Positions 1-13,508 of a stretch of DNA of 64,000 nt are shown here, piece by piece. The number at the start of each line of letters is the position of its first letter. Position 1 is the stretch's first letter. Source of the stretch: Apostichopus japonicus. Its lineage: Eukaryota; Echinodermata; Holothuroidea; Aspidochirotida; Stichopodidae. The notes below the pieces were generated by a model. That model saw only the letters and a program-made list of their open reading frames with translations, searched no databases and was not told where the DNA came from. Location of the stretch: NCBI RefSeq assembly GCF_037975245.1, contig NC_092582.1, positions 24,652,077 through 24,716,076 of the forward strand, given 5' to 3'. Made by a program: the position numbers and the translations under genes.

Positions 1-565
1 GGAAGAGGATGGGGTGTGGAGATAAGTGAACTGATTCTTGTACAGTAATACTGTTTAACACATACATTACTTTCATAGATTGGGAGAGGATTAGATCCTT
101 GAGTTACGAGTCAATAATTGTTGACATAAACTTTTCAATTTTGTTACTTATATACCTATTTTTAATATTTCAAGCAAACAGTTGAACCTTTTTATAGAAT
201 TCAACCTTCAAAAAGCAGTCCTTTCAAGCATGAAATCAAAGAGACTACAGCATTAGTGACTATGATTTCATGGATTTAGCCTTCATGTGTATATCATGTT
301 CAGTACTAAAAATATTCGCAGGACATACTCGTTAGAAATCCCTAAAATAATAACTGAAATAATAATAATGAAAAGAAATTTGTCAAGACAATAGAAAACA
401 TGCACAATTTAGTGTAACATGAATCGATTTATCTGAAATAACACTTTTAATATGGATTCGTATGATTCGTATGATGATATTTACAACATTTAACTATACT
501 GCATTGTCTTTGTTTCTGTGTTATCTTATACATATTTATTACTTATACTTTTTCCTCTTGTTTAG

Positions 566-1245
566 GGATTCGATGAGGAGACTTACAAGAGAAAACTGGC
601 GAGGCGCAAGTAACTGTAAGTCAATACAGCTGATTACTCTCTACCTTAGTATTTAAAATTATATTTGTTAACAGTGATTGTCTGCTACTTTTAATTGTAG
701 AATCTTAATATATTAAAAATAACCCCGATCAATAACCAGAATTTGTATTCATATATCTGTGATTATCTATTTTATCTGGTCACTAATATCATTTGCTTCA
801 ACTGTAATTGGTTTTATTATATTTTTCCTTCACAAAGCAAACCCCTTATTAAATGTATGGAAATGAGTGATGAGTTCCTTCCATTAACAGAAACATTGTT
901 CGCTTTTTTCCTGTGTCGCGGTGTTTTGTTTAGCTGGCTGGTTTAATTACTTGTTGGCTCGTGGTACTACTGGCGCTTTTTCTGGGGGGGGCGGGTTGGG
1001 AGGGGGGTTGCTTAGGTATCACTTCCCCGTTATTCTACTAATAAGTATGTTGTTCTACTTATTTATTATGATAACAATGTTACCTAATATATCTCATTTT
1101 ATCTCTATCTTACAGCTCAATGCAAGATGAATGATCATCTGGCGTCGCCAGTCATCAGCAGGACTGTGACGTCATTAAATCAACTCTGAAATTGATGGCA
1201 GTAATTTCAGTGAGAAGGATCTAATAAAGATTTAGGTAGTAAAAC
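566..1245 (+). CDS. Terminal exons of a gene extending left of the window
   Basis: A pyrimidine-rich acceptor (cctcttgtttag) precedes an exon at 566-615, followed by a good donor (ctgtaagt). A second strong acceptor (ctctatcttacag) opens a last exon at 1116, with AATAAA at 1223-1228. One frame of the first exon reads GFDEETYKRKLARRK and stops at 611-613, just before the donor, so the last exon would be 3' UTR. Another frame crosses the splice and ends at a TGA after LNQL in the last exon. The first reading looks more protein-like because it is acidic then basic. The family is not recognised and most of the gene lies outside the window. The gene ends about 30 bp before the 1274 transposon. Confidence 0.35.
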
Positions 1246-2877
1246 TATTAATATATCCCAAATACTACAAACACACTGAAAAAAACTCTGGTGTTATATT
1301 CAACACCGATGGTGTTAAATTTGATTCTCCTTTGGTGTGTATATCTGACCACACCAGCTGGTGTTAAATGAACACCCTTCTTGGAATACTATTTTAACAC
1401 CAAATAGGGTGTTGAATCTATACTCTGTGGTGTTAATTATGTGACACCACATGGTGTTGATTTAACACCATTTTAGGATATATGTACACCAAATATGGTG
1501 TTACTCTAATCCTTTGGTGTATATATTATTCTACACTAGATGGTGCTGAATTAACACCACAGGATATTTGTTTATACTCTTTATATAGTGTTAATTTGAC
1601 TCATATGCATGCTCTATCTCAGTATAAATTGTTCACTGTATCACATGTACAGCAAAGCTAGCATTTACTTAAACTGATATAACAAGTGAAACAAAAATTG
1701 AAACAAGAAAGTCATATTCCTTTTTTTTTCTCTACAAATTTATTGATATAACCTTGAGGAAATTCAACTGATGATATGACCAATAAAGGGGAAATGGTCA
1801 TTCGTTAACTTATGAAAAACGTATTCCATTACACAAATTATTTTTCTTTATATGTATATCATTAACAAATAACCCATCTTGAATTATCCTCTTACTGGAA
1901 AGACCCATGCATCAGACTGTATATAGAACAAATGCCAAATACTCAACAGTTGTCAAAACTTTGTTCACAAAAAGACCTCCCTAGCCAAAATGTTTAATAT
2001 AAAGACCTCTTGCTTCATGTAACACACCAACCAACCACAAAATAGAGGTATTTACAAATAATTTGCTGTAAGATAATTTGCTAGTAAAATAAATGTTTAA
2101 TGATATAATTGCTTACAAAGTACAACACTATAAAAGGCATAAAAATGACAGTCTGCTGCATCCATTGATTGATTGAACATCAACAATTTTGGTAAACTTT
2201 AAATCACATTTTTTTTTAAATTACTTAAAAATGATGTGCCTTGGACAAACAAATTTGTCATAAATCATCCACATAACCATGTGTTGCAGCACTGTATGAT
2301 GAAGAAAATCTGTGGTGGGATTTGAGGTACAAGTGGCAGTTGAGATTTTAGTCAAATAATATACTGAAAAACATGTAAAAAGTTTATTCTAGGTAAAATC
2401 TCACAAACAGTAGGTAAATTCCAAATATTTACTGATGTAATTTAATTGTCTGTTTCCCATATACAGTATATACTACATACCCTATTGATTGAAAAGGGGC
2501 CCCTCTTGTAAAATAGTGTTTTTACAGAATGAGGTGAATATTAATAATCAAAGTTTTTAGTGTTTCACAAGGATTATATGTGAAACGCCATGAAGTCAGA
2601 AGCTCATTATCCCTACCCATTGCCAACAGGGTCAACTACTGTAGGGGCTTAAGTTTGGGGGCTCAGATTGAGGCCCATTTTTGTCCCACACTGAAATTTT
2701 AGGCCCTCCTATACCTTCATGAATGGCCTACTATTTCATTTTTGATTAAGAAAAGTGACAATAGTCCCCAAATAGTTGGGGAACACTTATTTGACAAACA
2801 TACAAAACTGCTGATGAGATCATGTTATGAACCCCCCAAACTGAAAAATGATTGGCAAAATGAAAATAGGGATTTGT

Positions 2878-3408
2878 GGGGGGGGGGGGCTAGAGTTAGT
2901 CACTGTTAAAACACAGAATTGAAATTTACTGTGTAAAATTGGTATACAGTATAAAGCCAAACTTAAGGTGCATAGATCTATTCAACAAATCTATAGATCA
3001 GAATTTCAAACTCAAACATTTAAACTCGGGATTCCTTCCTTTTGGACCATAAGACATTTGACACTTAAGTATGAATTGACATGAACTAAATAAACTGTAA
3101 CCATGTCTTATTAAAGCCTTGATAGGAACTAATAAACGCTATTGTGGGGGGGGGGGGCTACAGCCTAGAGTTAGTCACTGTTTAATCACAGAATTGAAAT
3201 TTACTGTGTAGAATTGGTATACCAAACATGAGGTCCATAGATCTATTCAACAAATCTATAGATCAGAATCTCAAACTCAAACTTTCAAACTTGAGATTCC
3301 TTCTTTTTGGGCCATAAGACATTTGACACTTCAGTGTGTGAGCATTGACATGAACTAATAAACTGTAACCATGTCTTATTCAAGCCTTGATAGGTACTAA
3401 TAAAGGCG
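2878..3408. repeat. Tandem direct duplication, about 265 bp unit
   Basis: Two diverged copies (2878-3143 and 3144-3408) each start with a long G run followed by ctagagttagtcactgtt. Each continues through the same blocks, including catagatctattcaaca and gccttgatagg. Many substitutions and small indels separate them, so the duplication is old. It lies in the non-coding interior of the CACTG-ended element. Confidence 0.8.
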
Positions 3409-4055
3409 ATATATAACATATTTGCTACATAGCTTCTTAGTACATAGTCTCATCAAGGAACTAGGTTATATTATGTACCATTACCAAATGCAAGCATTTA
3501 ATAAGTTCGATTTGGCATACAAAAGTTTTTCTTGACTTTTTAACTGGCATTGAAACAATAAATAAACAATACTGTTACTGAGATACAATAGCATTTTATT
3601 ATATTTTTTTATCTTCAAAATCGTGATTTTTTCGATGCTTAATATAACGTTTAGCATATCGTTTGACTACAATAAAGGATGATTGGTCAGCTAATCGCGC
3701 CTTCAAGAACAAAGTGCTTACATTATAGCAATAGTTTGTCAACACTTCTTTACACCTAAAATCATCGACTAAATAATATAGCCTTAAGTTTGGCTATGCA
3801 TAGTAAAAACAGCAAACATTACTACATTATATGTTACTGCACCAAAACATACCGCATAAACTTTTTTCTGTGAGCAAAAATCGTCAGAACAAATATATTT
3901 CTACGAACTAAAAGTATATTTATCAGTCTGGAGCCATGTTTGTCATCTTCCATTCTTCCATCTGAGAAGCTTGATATTGCCAAAAAATCAAATTCAAACA
4001 GCGCAAACAATATGGCTTTACATGCCTACTAAAACTACTACAAAAACTTGATTAC

Positions 4056-5672
4056 CTCAACTGCTTCATCTGTTGGATTGTTAGATTTTGTCTTTGTTAG
4101 AGCAGTTTTCAATCTTTTCAAAGGAAGTCCAGCGCTGGAGGAGGGCAAATCAACATTTGGCAAGTCCTCATCAGAAATCAAGTCTGTATCGGAATCACTA
4201 TCTGCAGAACAGGGTACAGTTCCTCGGGAAGGCGAAGCTAATGAGGGAGAAACATGTTTTTAATCATTCCATTGTGATGGCTCAATAAATAGATATACCA
4301 ATCGGCATGAAGAAGTGGGCCCGGTTTGTAATATACTTAATGGGCCATTTTTTCACCTGAATTGCAAAATGTGAGAAGCAGGGGTGGAGGGTGGGGGGGG
4401 GGAATGGGCATCATCTATCTGGGTCATAGTCTCGGTTTTGACAGCTATCTCCTGTGTTGCAACTTTTATGGGGGGAGGGTACGTGGGTGGAGCTTTTTTT
4501 ATGTTTTATACAATTTCTGCAAATGACCCTTTATTGACCTTACTTCTCAAATTTTTTAGCACCTCTCATGGCCCACTATTAAATGATTGGCCGTAATAAG
4601 GGTTTTACTAGTGTTCAAATAATGATAAGAATCGGAATAAGGCGTTAATTGGATCCTGACAATGACCCCACTTAACATTCTATATGACCTGCTAAAACAG
4701 ATTATTACAAGCCAAATTTAGGAATATCCAAGAGTTACTATCGAAGGACACAGGAATTCCCCCAAATTTACTGGTTTGGGTAGTCACGAGCGGACTATAC
4801 TTACCCCGTCACAGCTACTGTTAGCATTTCTGACCGATCTAGCTTATTACTTGTCTTAGCTACTTTTCTCACAGACTACTGCCCTCTACTATGTGCCCCA
4901 ATATCTAGCATCTTTTTCCCTCCGCTTAAAGACTCAACATGGAGAAAAAATTCTCAGCTTATGTGGGAACGTTTCGACCAACTAGAATCGAAACATGGAT
5001 GATCTCTGAGAGAAGAAGTATTTTGAGTACTAGAGGAGCATGGTGGTCGGTTGGCTAAAACAGAATCACAGGTTCGAGCCCTGGCAAGGCACTGCATTTG
5101 TGTCCTTGGGCAAGGCAATGTATTGTGGCCACTCTATACTATTTTATCATTCTTTAGATCTAAGCGCAATTTGATTCAATGGATTCAAGTTATTCAGGAT
5201 ACTTTTTGAAAAATCTGGCAATTAAGTGGACGGCACTTTGGCATCTATACAGATTCACTCAAGGATGTGCCCATGCTGGTCGGTACCGGGTACTGACAGC
5301 CAGCACTTATGTAAAAATAGCCAAATTTATCAACTCTGTATAATACATCTCCGTAACTTTAACTTCGGCAACATTTTTTTAATACCAGCCCTGTAGTTTG
5401 TATCCAAATTTAGATGGCACTCAGAATCAAATAGGCACATCCCTGTTCACTTTAAACCACACAACTAGCCCACATTAAAACTTTAATAATGGCTAGGCCA
5501 GACATGTGTTATTGAAGTACTCACCCCTTTTCACCTCTTCTCAATACCATAATATCATTGTTTGGTTCAGCCTCAAGTAATGGTGCTAAAATCTCTTCAT
5601 CTATCTCGGGGCCATCAGTTCTATCTACCAATATGACTTGATCCTCCTCTTCAATCGCAAACTTCTTTTTGG
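4056..5672 (-). CDS. Two exons of an unrecognised transposon-borne gene
   Basis: Exon A (5672-5535, 138 nt) follows acceptor atgtttag and ends at donor AGAG|gtgaaa. It encodes KKKFAIEEEDQVILV..., then a DGPEIDEE stretch, ending DIMVLRR. Exon B (4237-4056, 182 nt) follows acceptor ctccctcattag and ends at GAG|gtaatc. It encodes a serine/aspartate-rich segment with DSDSDTDLISDEDLPN and then a basic region (LKRLKTALTKTK). Phases fit: A ends in phase 1 and B begins with two bases that complete the codon. The VILV...DG.EID.E...IMVL pattern of exon A recalls the second half of a CIDE-N/PB1-like ubiquitin-fold domain, which is only an inference. No start codon could be placed upstream. A donor-like site at about 6333 may mark a 5' exon. 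No downstream catalytic exon was found, so this is likely a remnant of an element gene. Confidence 0.45.
5036..5290 (+). mobile_element. tRNA-derived SINE-like fragment
   Basis: A B-box match, GGTTCGAGCCC, lies at 5071-5081. A degenerate A-box-like stretch (tggtcggttgg) lies about 30 bp upstream, the spacing of a RNA polymerase III promoter. It is followed by TGTGTCCTTGGGCAAGGCA, a segment that in my recollection recurs behind tRNA heads in SINEs of marine invertebrates. The 3' limit is uncertain. It sits inside the CACTG-ended transposon. Confidence 0.5.
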
Positions 5673-6624
5673 CTAAACATAAAGGGGTAAGAAATAAGAT
5701 GTAAGAAAATGTATTAGTATAACAGCCACTTTATCCTCCACATCTCAATTCCAAAACACATATAGTTTTACCACATAAATTACAAAACATGTATTAATAG
5801 AGAAAATGCAGGTTGGCTTCAAAGCTATTTATCAGTGTAAAAAACAAACACATGAACACGTATACATTTGTGAAATATCAACAAAGTGCAAATTTATTTT
5901 ATTTGAAACAATTTGGTTCACTTTCCCTAGATACATCTGATTTATAGTGATTGCCTGTACTTTCCACAGTAATGTATATAATTCAACACTTTGTTACAAT
6001 GCATACAGGCACTTAATTGTTTGGGTTGTATTTTATGGTTAATTCAATTTCTGCTTAACATCTGCAATTAGAGCAAATTTTATCGATACCAATATTTAAT
6101 CACTAATGAGAGTAATGTCAAATATAGGCCGATAGTCCGATACCGATATTGAAAACCGATTAATCGACCCAACACTCAGTGGCATAACGCTAGCTGTTTT
6201 CACGCCTAGGCTTATATTAGGCTAGCCTAACGTAAGGCTTTGTCCAACTACTAACTGTTAGGCTTGTCTATTAAGTTCTTTTCTCGATCAATAACGCTAC
6301 ATTTACAACAAAAATTTGCACAATAAACACTTACCGATTGCAACTAAATCTCAATACTCTCAAAAAACAAAGATTTTCTTTGTTTCGTTGCGAATAGCCG
6401 TATAAGGGGCATCTTGTAATACTGGATTTGGGCTTCGAAACCCTCAATTCCGCAAAATATCACAGTCAACGCACGATATGGCGCGGAAATGGTATAGTAA
6501 GGTATGTGCGTTTACGTTTGTACGTACAGCGCACAGTCGATCGTGCACACAATGTGTACATGAACCACACTGAAATGTACCGTCGCGCACTGCACTCACG
6601 TTGGGCCTTATTTGCATATTAATC

Positions 6625-6953
6625 CAAGGGCGTAGGAACCGGGGAAAAAATGTGGAGGGGCGGAAGTATCATTCCGCCCCCCCCCCCCCCGCTTCGCAAG
6701 TCAGAAAACCCCTTTTTCATTTCCAAATGAGAAAAAAATCTCATTTAGAGCACCAAATTGCATCTAAGGCCAGGTGAAAATGCAAAATTATATACAAAAT
6801 GGAGTGGGTGGGTTGAAGTGTGCTATATTGCACCAAATTGCATCTGAGGCCACCTGGAAATGCAAAAAAAAATCCCCCCTCCCCTTAGACCCCTCCCCCA
6901 GGCCGGCCATCCATCTTCAGCCCCCCACTCAAAAGTACCTTCCTACGCCACTG
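6625..6953. mobile_element. Non-autonomous hAT-type element, family 1, copy a
   Basis: The ends are CAAGGGCGTAGGAACC and, inverted, CAGTGGCGTAGGAAGG. A perfect 8-bp target duplication, TATTAATC, flanks it at 6617-6624 and 6954-6961. The interior has G and C runs and short copies of 'accaaattgcatct'. There is no coding capacity. 8-bp duplications and CAnnGGCG ends fit the hAT superfamily. It is nested in the right part of the 1274-7150 transposon and is therefore younger. Confidence 0.9.
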
Positions 6954-7514
6954 TATTAATCTAAACATCAACTATAGACCAATACCGAAAGCGTTTTCGG
7001 GTGACGTAGAAAAATTGTCGGATAACACCGTAAAATGATTGGTTTATTTGAGTGGCGTGATATTCGTTGACTCTTTTCGGTGTACAAGTAACACCGAAGT
7101 TAACACCGGTTTGTTGACACCAGGATTTTAACACCGTAGTTTTTGCAGTGCAGCGCCAGATAGAGCTCCAGTATAATACACATGCAACTAGTCTAGTATG
7201 ATTGTGACGTCATCAAATGCCTATATTCTCAAGACAATGGAATGTTGACTTGATGAAGACTGTAACTTTTACATTCATTGTGAATGGATCTTGTAGAGAG
7301 ATAAGGAGACTATTTATATAGGAGACTATATATATCTTGGATGTTAACTATTGAGAGAGGGAAGAAAGAGAGCACAATCCCTACCTTACTCTCTGTGTGT
7401 ATGTGGAGGGGCGGGTTGGGGTGTTGGAGGGAGTGTTAGAGGGGTTAAGTGACGTACCCACCACATTGGTGACCAAGTAGATATTATAGTAGTCATTTTC
7501 ACCACCACCAGAAC

Positions 7515-8156
7515 CATAGGCGTAGGAGCCTAATTTGATTTGGGGGGGGGGCTGTAACGACCTGCCCGAAAAAATATAACCAAAACTTTTCGCGCGCTCC
7601 GCGCGCGCTTTATATCGTCATGTGCATATCATATAGGAGTTCATCGGGTATTACACATCATCGGGTATATCACATGCAAATAACCGATGAATGCCTATAT
7701 GATATGCACATTAAGATGTTGAACGTGCGCAAAGCGAGAAAAATTTTGATATATTTTCCGTGTTATTACCCTTCCATATTGGTTATAATTATTGGGGAAG
7801 TCGTTACAATAATAACGATAATAATAATATCATTATAACCATTGAAAAACACATTGCAAATTATTCTTCTTTCAGTGGGTGCCCGAAAAATGCTCTGCAT
7901 ATTGCCCGAATTTTCACAAAAAAAATCAAAAAACACACTGCAGATTTTTCTTCTTTCAGTACAGGTAGGTGCCCGAAAAATGCTCAGCATAATTGCCCGA
8001 ATTTTCACCAAAAAAAATCGAAAAAATACACTACAAATTTTTCTTCTTTCAGTAGGTGCCCGAAAAATTCTCAGCATATTGCCCGAATTTTCACCAAACA
8101 AAATTGGTTGGGGGGCTGCAGCCCCCCCCCCCATTCCCCCGCCTCCTACGCCTATG
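7515..8156. mobile_element. Non-autonomous hAT-type element, family 2, copy a
   Basis: The ends are inverted copies of CATAGGCGTAGGAG. The target duplication ACCAGAAC is perfect (7507-7514 and 8157-8164). The interior contains three imperfect repeats of about 90 bp (about 7840-8100), each holding a 'tgcccgaattttcac' type block and a 'ttcttctttcag' block. Open frames over this part follow the repeats and are not genes. Length is 642 bp. Confidence 0.92.
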
Positions 8157-8164
8157 ACCAGAAC

Positions 8165-9518
8165 GCTTATTGTAGAATTGGAATTAAATGGTAATATGCA
8201 GTATTTTTTTTAATTTTATTTTCCTGGTATGTAACAAAGTCTTCGTTACTTGCGTAAATGAAGAGAAAGGTTTGTACACCTACTCGTGTGTCCCTGGTCA
8301 GGTATTGCTGGTGACCTGCTCTCAGCCTCCACGTAATCATCGGTGCAGGGTATAACATCCTTCATTGGTCCAATTGTATATAATGATACAATTCATCCAG
8401 ACCCATATTCATTTCCATATTCATTCCAGACCCATATCTCCACCTCCCTACCAACACCCCCCCCCCCTCACCCTTTCCCGACTAACACTTTACTACTCAG
8501 AACAATACATAAACGCTCATAATTCTGTTAATATTTCTAACTTTTTCCTAAGCAGACATGTTTTTAATGCTTTTGTGATAATCTGTACATATGGTATCCA
8601 CATACACTCGGTAACTAGGAGTGCATGATTACACTTTACTGTGGTTTCTGTATTCCTCCTTTTACTACATTCGGATTTAAACTGTGACGTATCGATTACG
8701 TAATGTCTTAAATTTAACAAGAGTCGAAGGCTTCATGAACCTGTAGCCACCAACCTGGCGGTGGTGATGGCGCGCGTGTATGTGTGCGTCTGTGACATTT
8801 GCTTGAGTCCGCGATGACTCAACAACGGGGTGATGCATATTTGTCATACTTGCTATGTAGTTGTATTATTGTCGGATTTTAGCCAAACTAGGTATACAGT
8901 TGCTGGTTAATATCTGGGCCCCCAAAAAATCCGCAACCAGTTTTGAGCTGGTGGGACCAGATTTTATTTCCAACTAAAATGAATTTTGGGGCAACTTCTT
9001 GGGCCCGAATTTTGGGGCCCAATATTTTTGGACCATCTGAGCCCACATTTTCTCTCCATTGCAATAACACCGCAACCGTAAGTCGGGTTGTAGCAAAACT
9101 TGGTAAACAGTTGTTGTTTAGTAGCTGGTACATGTAGACATAAATATTATGATAATGAGTGATGACGTACAACACTTTAATATTCCACTTACCAAGGAAC
9201 CATAGTGACCGTTGGGCTCTTGTTAATATTTTATCGGCTTCATTTACCCTACGTTGTTATTTTAGTCCTAAGTAAAGCCATATCTTTTTAAGATAATACA
9301 ATCACGTGAGCTTACATAATTTAACAAGATTGAATATGATAATTTATACTGCTAATGTTCTGTATATTAAGTAAACACTAAATACAATGGTATGCTCTCT
9401 GTGTTTCACTTTTCATTTTATTATTTCCTTAAAGTGTTTAATTGACTGCATCTTTTAAAGTTTCTACTTGTTTGTGAGACTAAAGGAGAATCAAACTTAA
9501 CAATCATTTTACAATTAT
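8165..9518. other. No gene seen; weak internal repeat
   Basis: No convincing exon was found on either strand. Two diverged copies of a segment ('ggtatacagttgctgg' near 8891 and 'ggtaaacagttgttg' near 9101) lie about 210 bp apart. Between them are several gaattttggg/gggccc blocks, suggesting an old repeat remnant. Confidence 0.5.
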
Positions 9519-12500
9519 ATGATAGGTAAGTTATCGATCATTGATATATTATGTTATAGGTAAGCTATCGATCATTTTAATATTATGTGATAGGCAAGCT
9601 ATCGATCATTTTAATATTACATGATAGGTTAGCTATCGATCATTTTAATATTACATGATAGGTAAGCTATCGATCATATTTAATATTACATGATAGGTAA
9701 GCTATCGATCATTTTAATATTACATGATAGGTAAGCCATCGATCATATTTAATATAACGTGATAGGTACGCTATCGATCCTTGCAATATTATGTGATAGG
9801 TAAGTTATTGGTCATTGATATATTATGTGATTTTATCGATCATGTTAATATTATGTGATAGGTATGCTATCGATCATATTTAATATTACATGATAGGTAA
9901 GCTATCGATCATTTTAATATTACATGATAGGTAAGCCATCGATCATATTTAATATAACGTGATAGGTACGCTATCGATCCTTGCAATATTATGTGATAGG
10001 TAAGTTATTGGTCATTGATATATTATGTGATAGTTAAGTTATCGATCATGTTAATAGTATGTGATAGGTAAGCTATCGATCATTTTAATATTACATGATA
10101 GGTAAGCTATCGATCATTTTAATATTACATGATAGGTAAGCTATCGATCATATTTAATATTACATGATAGGTAAGCTATCGATCATTTTAATATTACATG
10201 ATAGGTAAGCCATCGATCATATTTAATATAACGTGATAGGTACGCTATCGATCCTTGCAATATTATGTGATAGGTAAGTTATTGATCATTGATATATTAT
10301 GTGATAGTTAAGTTATCGATCATGTTAATATTATGTGATAGGTATGCTATCGATCATATTTAATATTACATGATAGGTAAGCTATCGATCATTTTAATAT
10401 TACATGATAGGTAAGCTATCGATCATTTTAATATTATGTGATAGGCAAGCTATCGATCATTTTAATATTACATGATAGGTTAGCTATCGATCATTTTAAT
10501 ATTACATGATAGGTAAGCTATCGATCATTTTAATATTACATGATAGGTAAGCTATCGATCATATTTAATATTACATGATAGGTAAGCTATCGATCATTTT
10601 AATATTACATGATAGGTAAGCCATCGATCATATTTAATATAACGTGATAGGTACGCTATCGATCCTTGCAATATTTTGTGATAGGTAAGTTATTGATCAT
10701 TGATATATTATGTGATAGTTAAGTTATCGATCATGTTAATATTGTGTGATAGGTATGCTATCGATCATATTTAATATTACATGATAGGTAAGCTATCGAT
10801 CATTTTAATATTACATGATAGGTAAGCTATCGATCATTTTAATATTATGTGATAGGCAAGCTATCGATCATTTTAATATTACATGATAGGTTAGCTATCG
10901 ATCATTTTAATATTACATGATAGGTAAGCTATCGATCATTTTAATATTACATGATAGGTAAGCTATCGATCATATTTAATATTACATGATAGGTAAGCTA
11001 TCGATCATATTTAATATTACGAGATAGGTAAGCTATCGATCCTTGCAATATTATGTGATAGGTAAGTTATTGATCATTGATATATTATATGATAGGTAAG
11101 CTATCGATCATATTTAATATTACATGATAGGTAAGCTATCGATCAAATGTAATATTACATGATAGGTAAGCTATCGATCAAATGTAATATTACATGATTG
11201 GTAAGCTATCGATCATATTTAATATTACGTGATAGGTAAGCTATCGATCATATTTAATATTACATGATAGGTAAGCTATCGATCAAATGTAATATTACAT
11301 GATAGGTAAGCTATCGATCATATTTAATATTACGTGATAGGTAAGCTATCGATCCTTGCAATATTATGTGATAGGTAAGTTATTGATCATTGATATATTA
11401 TGTGATAGTTAAGTTATCGATCATGTTAATATTATGTGATAGGTAAGCTATCGATCATTGTAATATTATGTGATAGGTAAGTTGTCGATCATATTTAATA
11501 TTACGAGATAGGTAAGCTATCGATCATTTTAATATTACATGATAGGTAAGATATCGATCATTTTAATATTACATGATAGGTAAGCTATCGATCATATTTA
11601 ATATTATGTGATAGGTAAGCTATCGATCATTGTAATATTATGTGATAGGTAAGCTATCGATCATTTTAATATTATGTGATAGGTAAGCTATTGATCATTT
11701 TAATATTACATGATAGGTAAGCTATCGATCATTTTAATAGGTTAGCTATCGATCATGTTAATATTACATGATAGGTAAGCTATCGATCATTTTAATATTG
11801 CATGATATAAGCTATCGATCATATTTAATATTACTTGATAGGTAAGCTATCGATCATTGTAATACTAGGTAAGTTATCGATCATTTTAATATTACATGAT
11901 AGGTAAGCTATCGATCATATTTAATAATATGTGATGGGTAAGCTATTGATCATTTTAATATTCAATCATTGTAATTATTCATTATTCGATCATTGTAATA
12001 TTGTGTGATAGGAAAGTTGTCAATCATTGATATATTATATGATATGCAAGCTATCGATCATATTTAATATTACATGATATGCAAGCTATCGATCATATTT
12101 AATATTACATGATAGGTAAGCTATCGATCATATTTAATATTACATGATAGGTAAGCTATCGATCATATTTAATATTACATGATAGGTAAGCTATCGATCA
12201 TATTTAATATTACATGATAGGTAAGCTATCGATCATATTTAATATTACATGATAGGTAAGCTATCGATTATTTTAATATTACATGATATGCAAGCTATCG
12301 ATCATATTTAATATTACATGATAGGTAAGCTATCGATCATATTTAGTATTACATGATAGGTAAGCTATCGATTATTTTAATATTACATGATATAAGCTAT
12401 CGATCATATTTAATAACGTGATAGGTACGCTATCGATCCTTGCAATATTATGTGATAGGTAAGTTATTGATCATTGTAATATTATGTGATAGGTAAGCTA

Positions 12501-13508
12501 TCGGTCATATTTAATATTACATGATAGGTAAGCTATCGATCATATTTAATATTACATGATAGGTAAGCTATCGATCATATTTAATATTACGAGATAGGTA
12601 AGCTATCGATCATTGCAATATTATGTGATAGGTAAGTTATTGATCATTGATATATTATGTGATAGTTAAGTTATCGATCATGTTAATATTATGTGATGCT
12701 ATCGATCATTGTAATATTATGTGATAGGTAAGTTGTCGATCATTGTAATATTATGTGATGGGTAAGCTATCGATCATATTTAATATTACATGATAGGTAA
12801 GTTATCGATCATTAATATTACATGATAGGTAAGATATCGATCATTTTAATTTTACATGATAGTAAGCTATCGATCATATTTAATATTATGTGATAGGTAA
12901 GCTATCGATCATTGTAATATTATGTGATAGGTAAGCTATCGATGTTAATATTATGTGATAGGTAAGCTATCGATCATTTTAATATTATGTGATAGGTAAA
13001 CTATTGATCATTGTAATATTATGTGATAGGTAAGCTATTGATCCTTTTAATATTACATGATAGGTAAGCTATCGATCATTTTAATAGGTTAGCTATCGAT
13101 CATGTTAATATTACATGATAGGTTAGCTATCGATCATTGTAATACTAGGTAAGTTATCGATCATTTTAATATTACATGATAGGTAAGCTATCGATCATAT
13201 TTAATAATATGTGATAGGTAAGCTATCGATCATTTTAATATTCAATCATTGTAATTATTCATTATTCGATCATTGTAATATTGTGTGATAGGAAAGTTGT
13301 CAATCATTGATATATTATGTGATAGGTAAGTTATCGATCATTTTAATATTACATGATAGGTAAGCTATCGATCATATTTAATATTACATGATAGGTAAGC
13401 TATCGATCATATTTAATATTATGTGATAGGTAAGCTATCGATCATATTTAATAATATGTGATAGGTAAGCTATCGATCATTTTAATATTATATGATAGGT
13501 AAGCTATG
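9519..13508. repeat. Satellite array, ~34-bp unit with ATCGAT core
   Basis: About 118 head-to-tail units, each built as gataggtaagctatcgatca followed by an AT-rich spacer (ttttaatattacat or tatttaatattacat). Each unit contains GATAG-gtaag-CTATC, a 5-bp stem with a 5-base loop, and a palindromic ATCGAT. Variants such as 'gatccttgcaatatt' and 'gttattgatcattgatat' recur together (near 9775, 9975, 10250, 10660, 11040 and 11350), so a higher-order repeat is present. The right third is more degraded, with truncated units. There are no stable reading frames. Confidence 0.97.

Larger units (their letters stand above)
1274..7150. mobile_element. Large CACTG-ended DNA transposon (CMC/EnSpm-like)
   Basis: The left end begins CACTGAAAAAAACTCTGGTG. 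The right end, read inward, begins CACTGCAAAAACTACGGTG, giving imperfect terminal inverted repeats of about 20 bp. Both ends then carry dense subterminal repeats of GGTGTTA/TAACACC, about twenty copies in 1290-1600 and several in 7075-7140. Such arrays often serve as transposase-binding sites. The dinucleotide CA flanks both ends (1272-1273, 7151-7152) and may be a 2-bp target duplication. CACTG ends are typical of the CACTA/Mirage/Chapaev group, so the family assignment is inferred from the ends only. The 5.9 kb body holds two gene exons, a direct duplication, a SINE-like piece and a nested hAT element. No transposase catalytic domain was found, so this copy is probably defective. Confidence 0.65.

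Noticed and set aside
7760-8213. Three open frames over 120 codons on both strands
   Set aside because: They lie entirely within the family-2 hAT element and follow its internal 90-bp repeats.
9519-13508. Possible CRISPR array because of regular short repeats
   Set aside because: The sequence between repeats is also repeated, so there are no unique spacers; the context is eukaryotic and units vary in length. It is satellite DNA.
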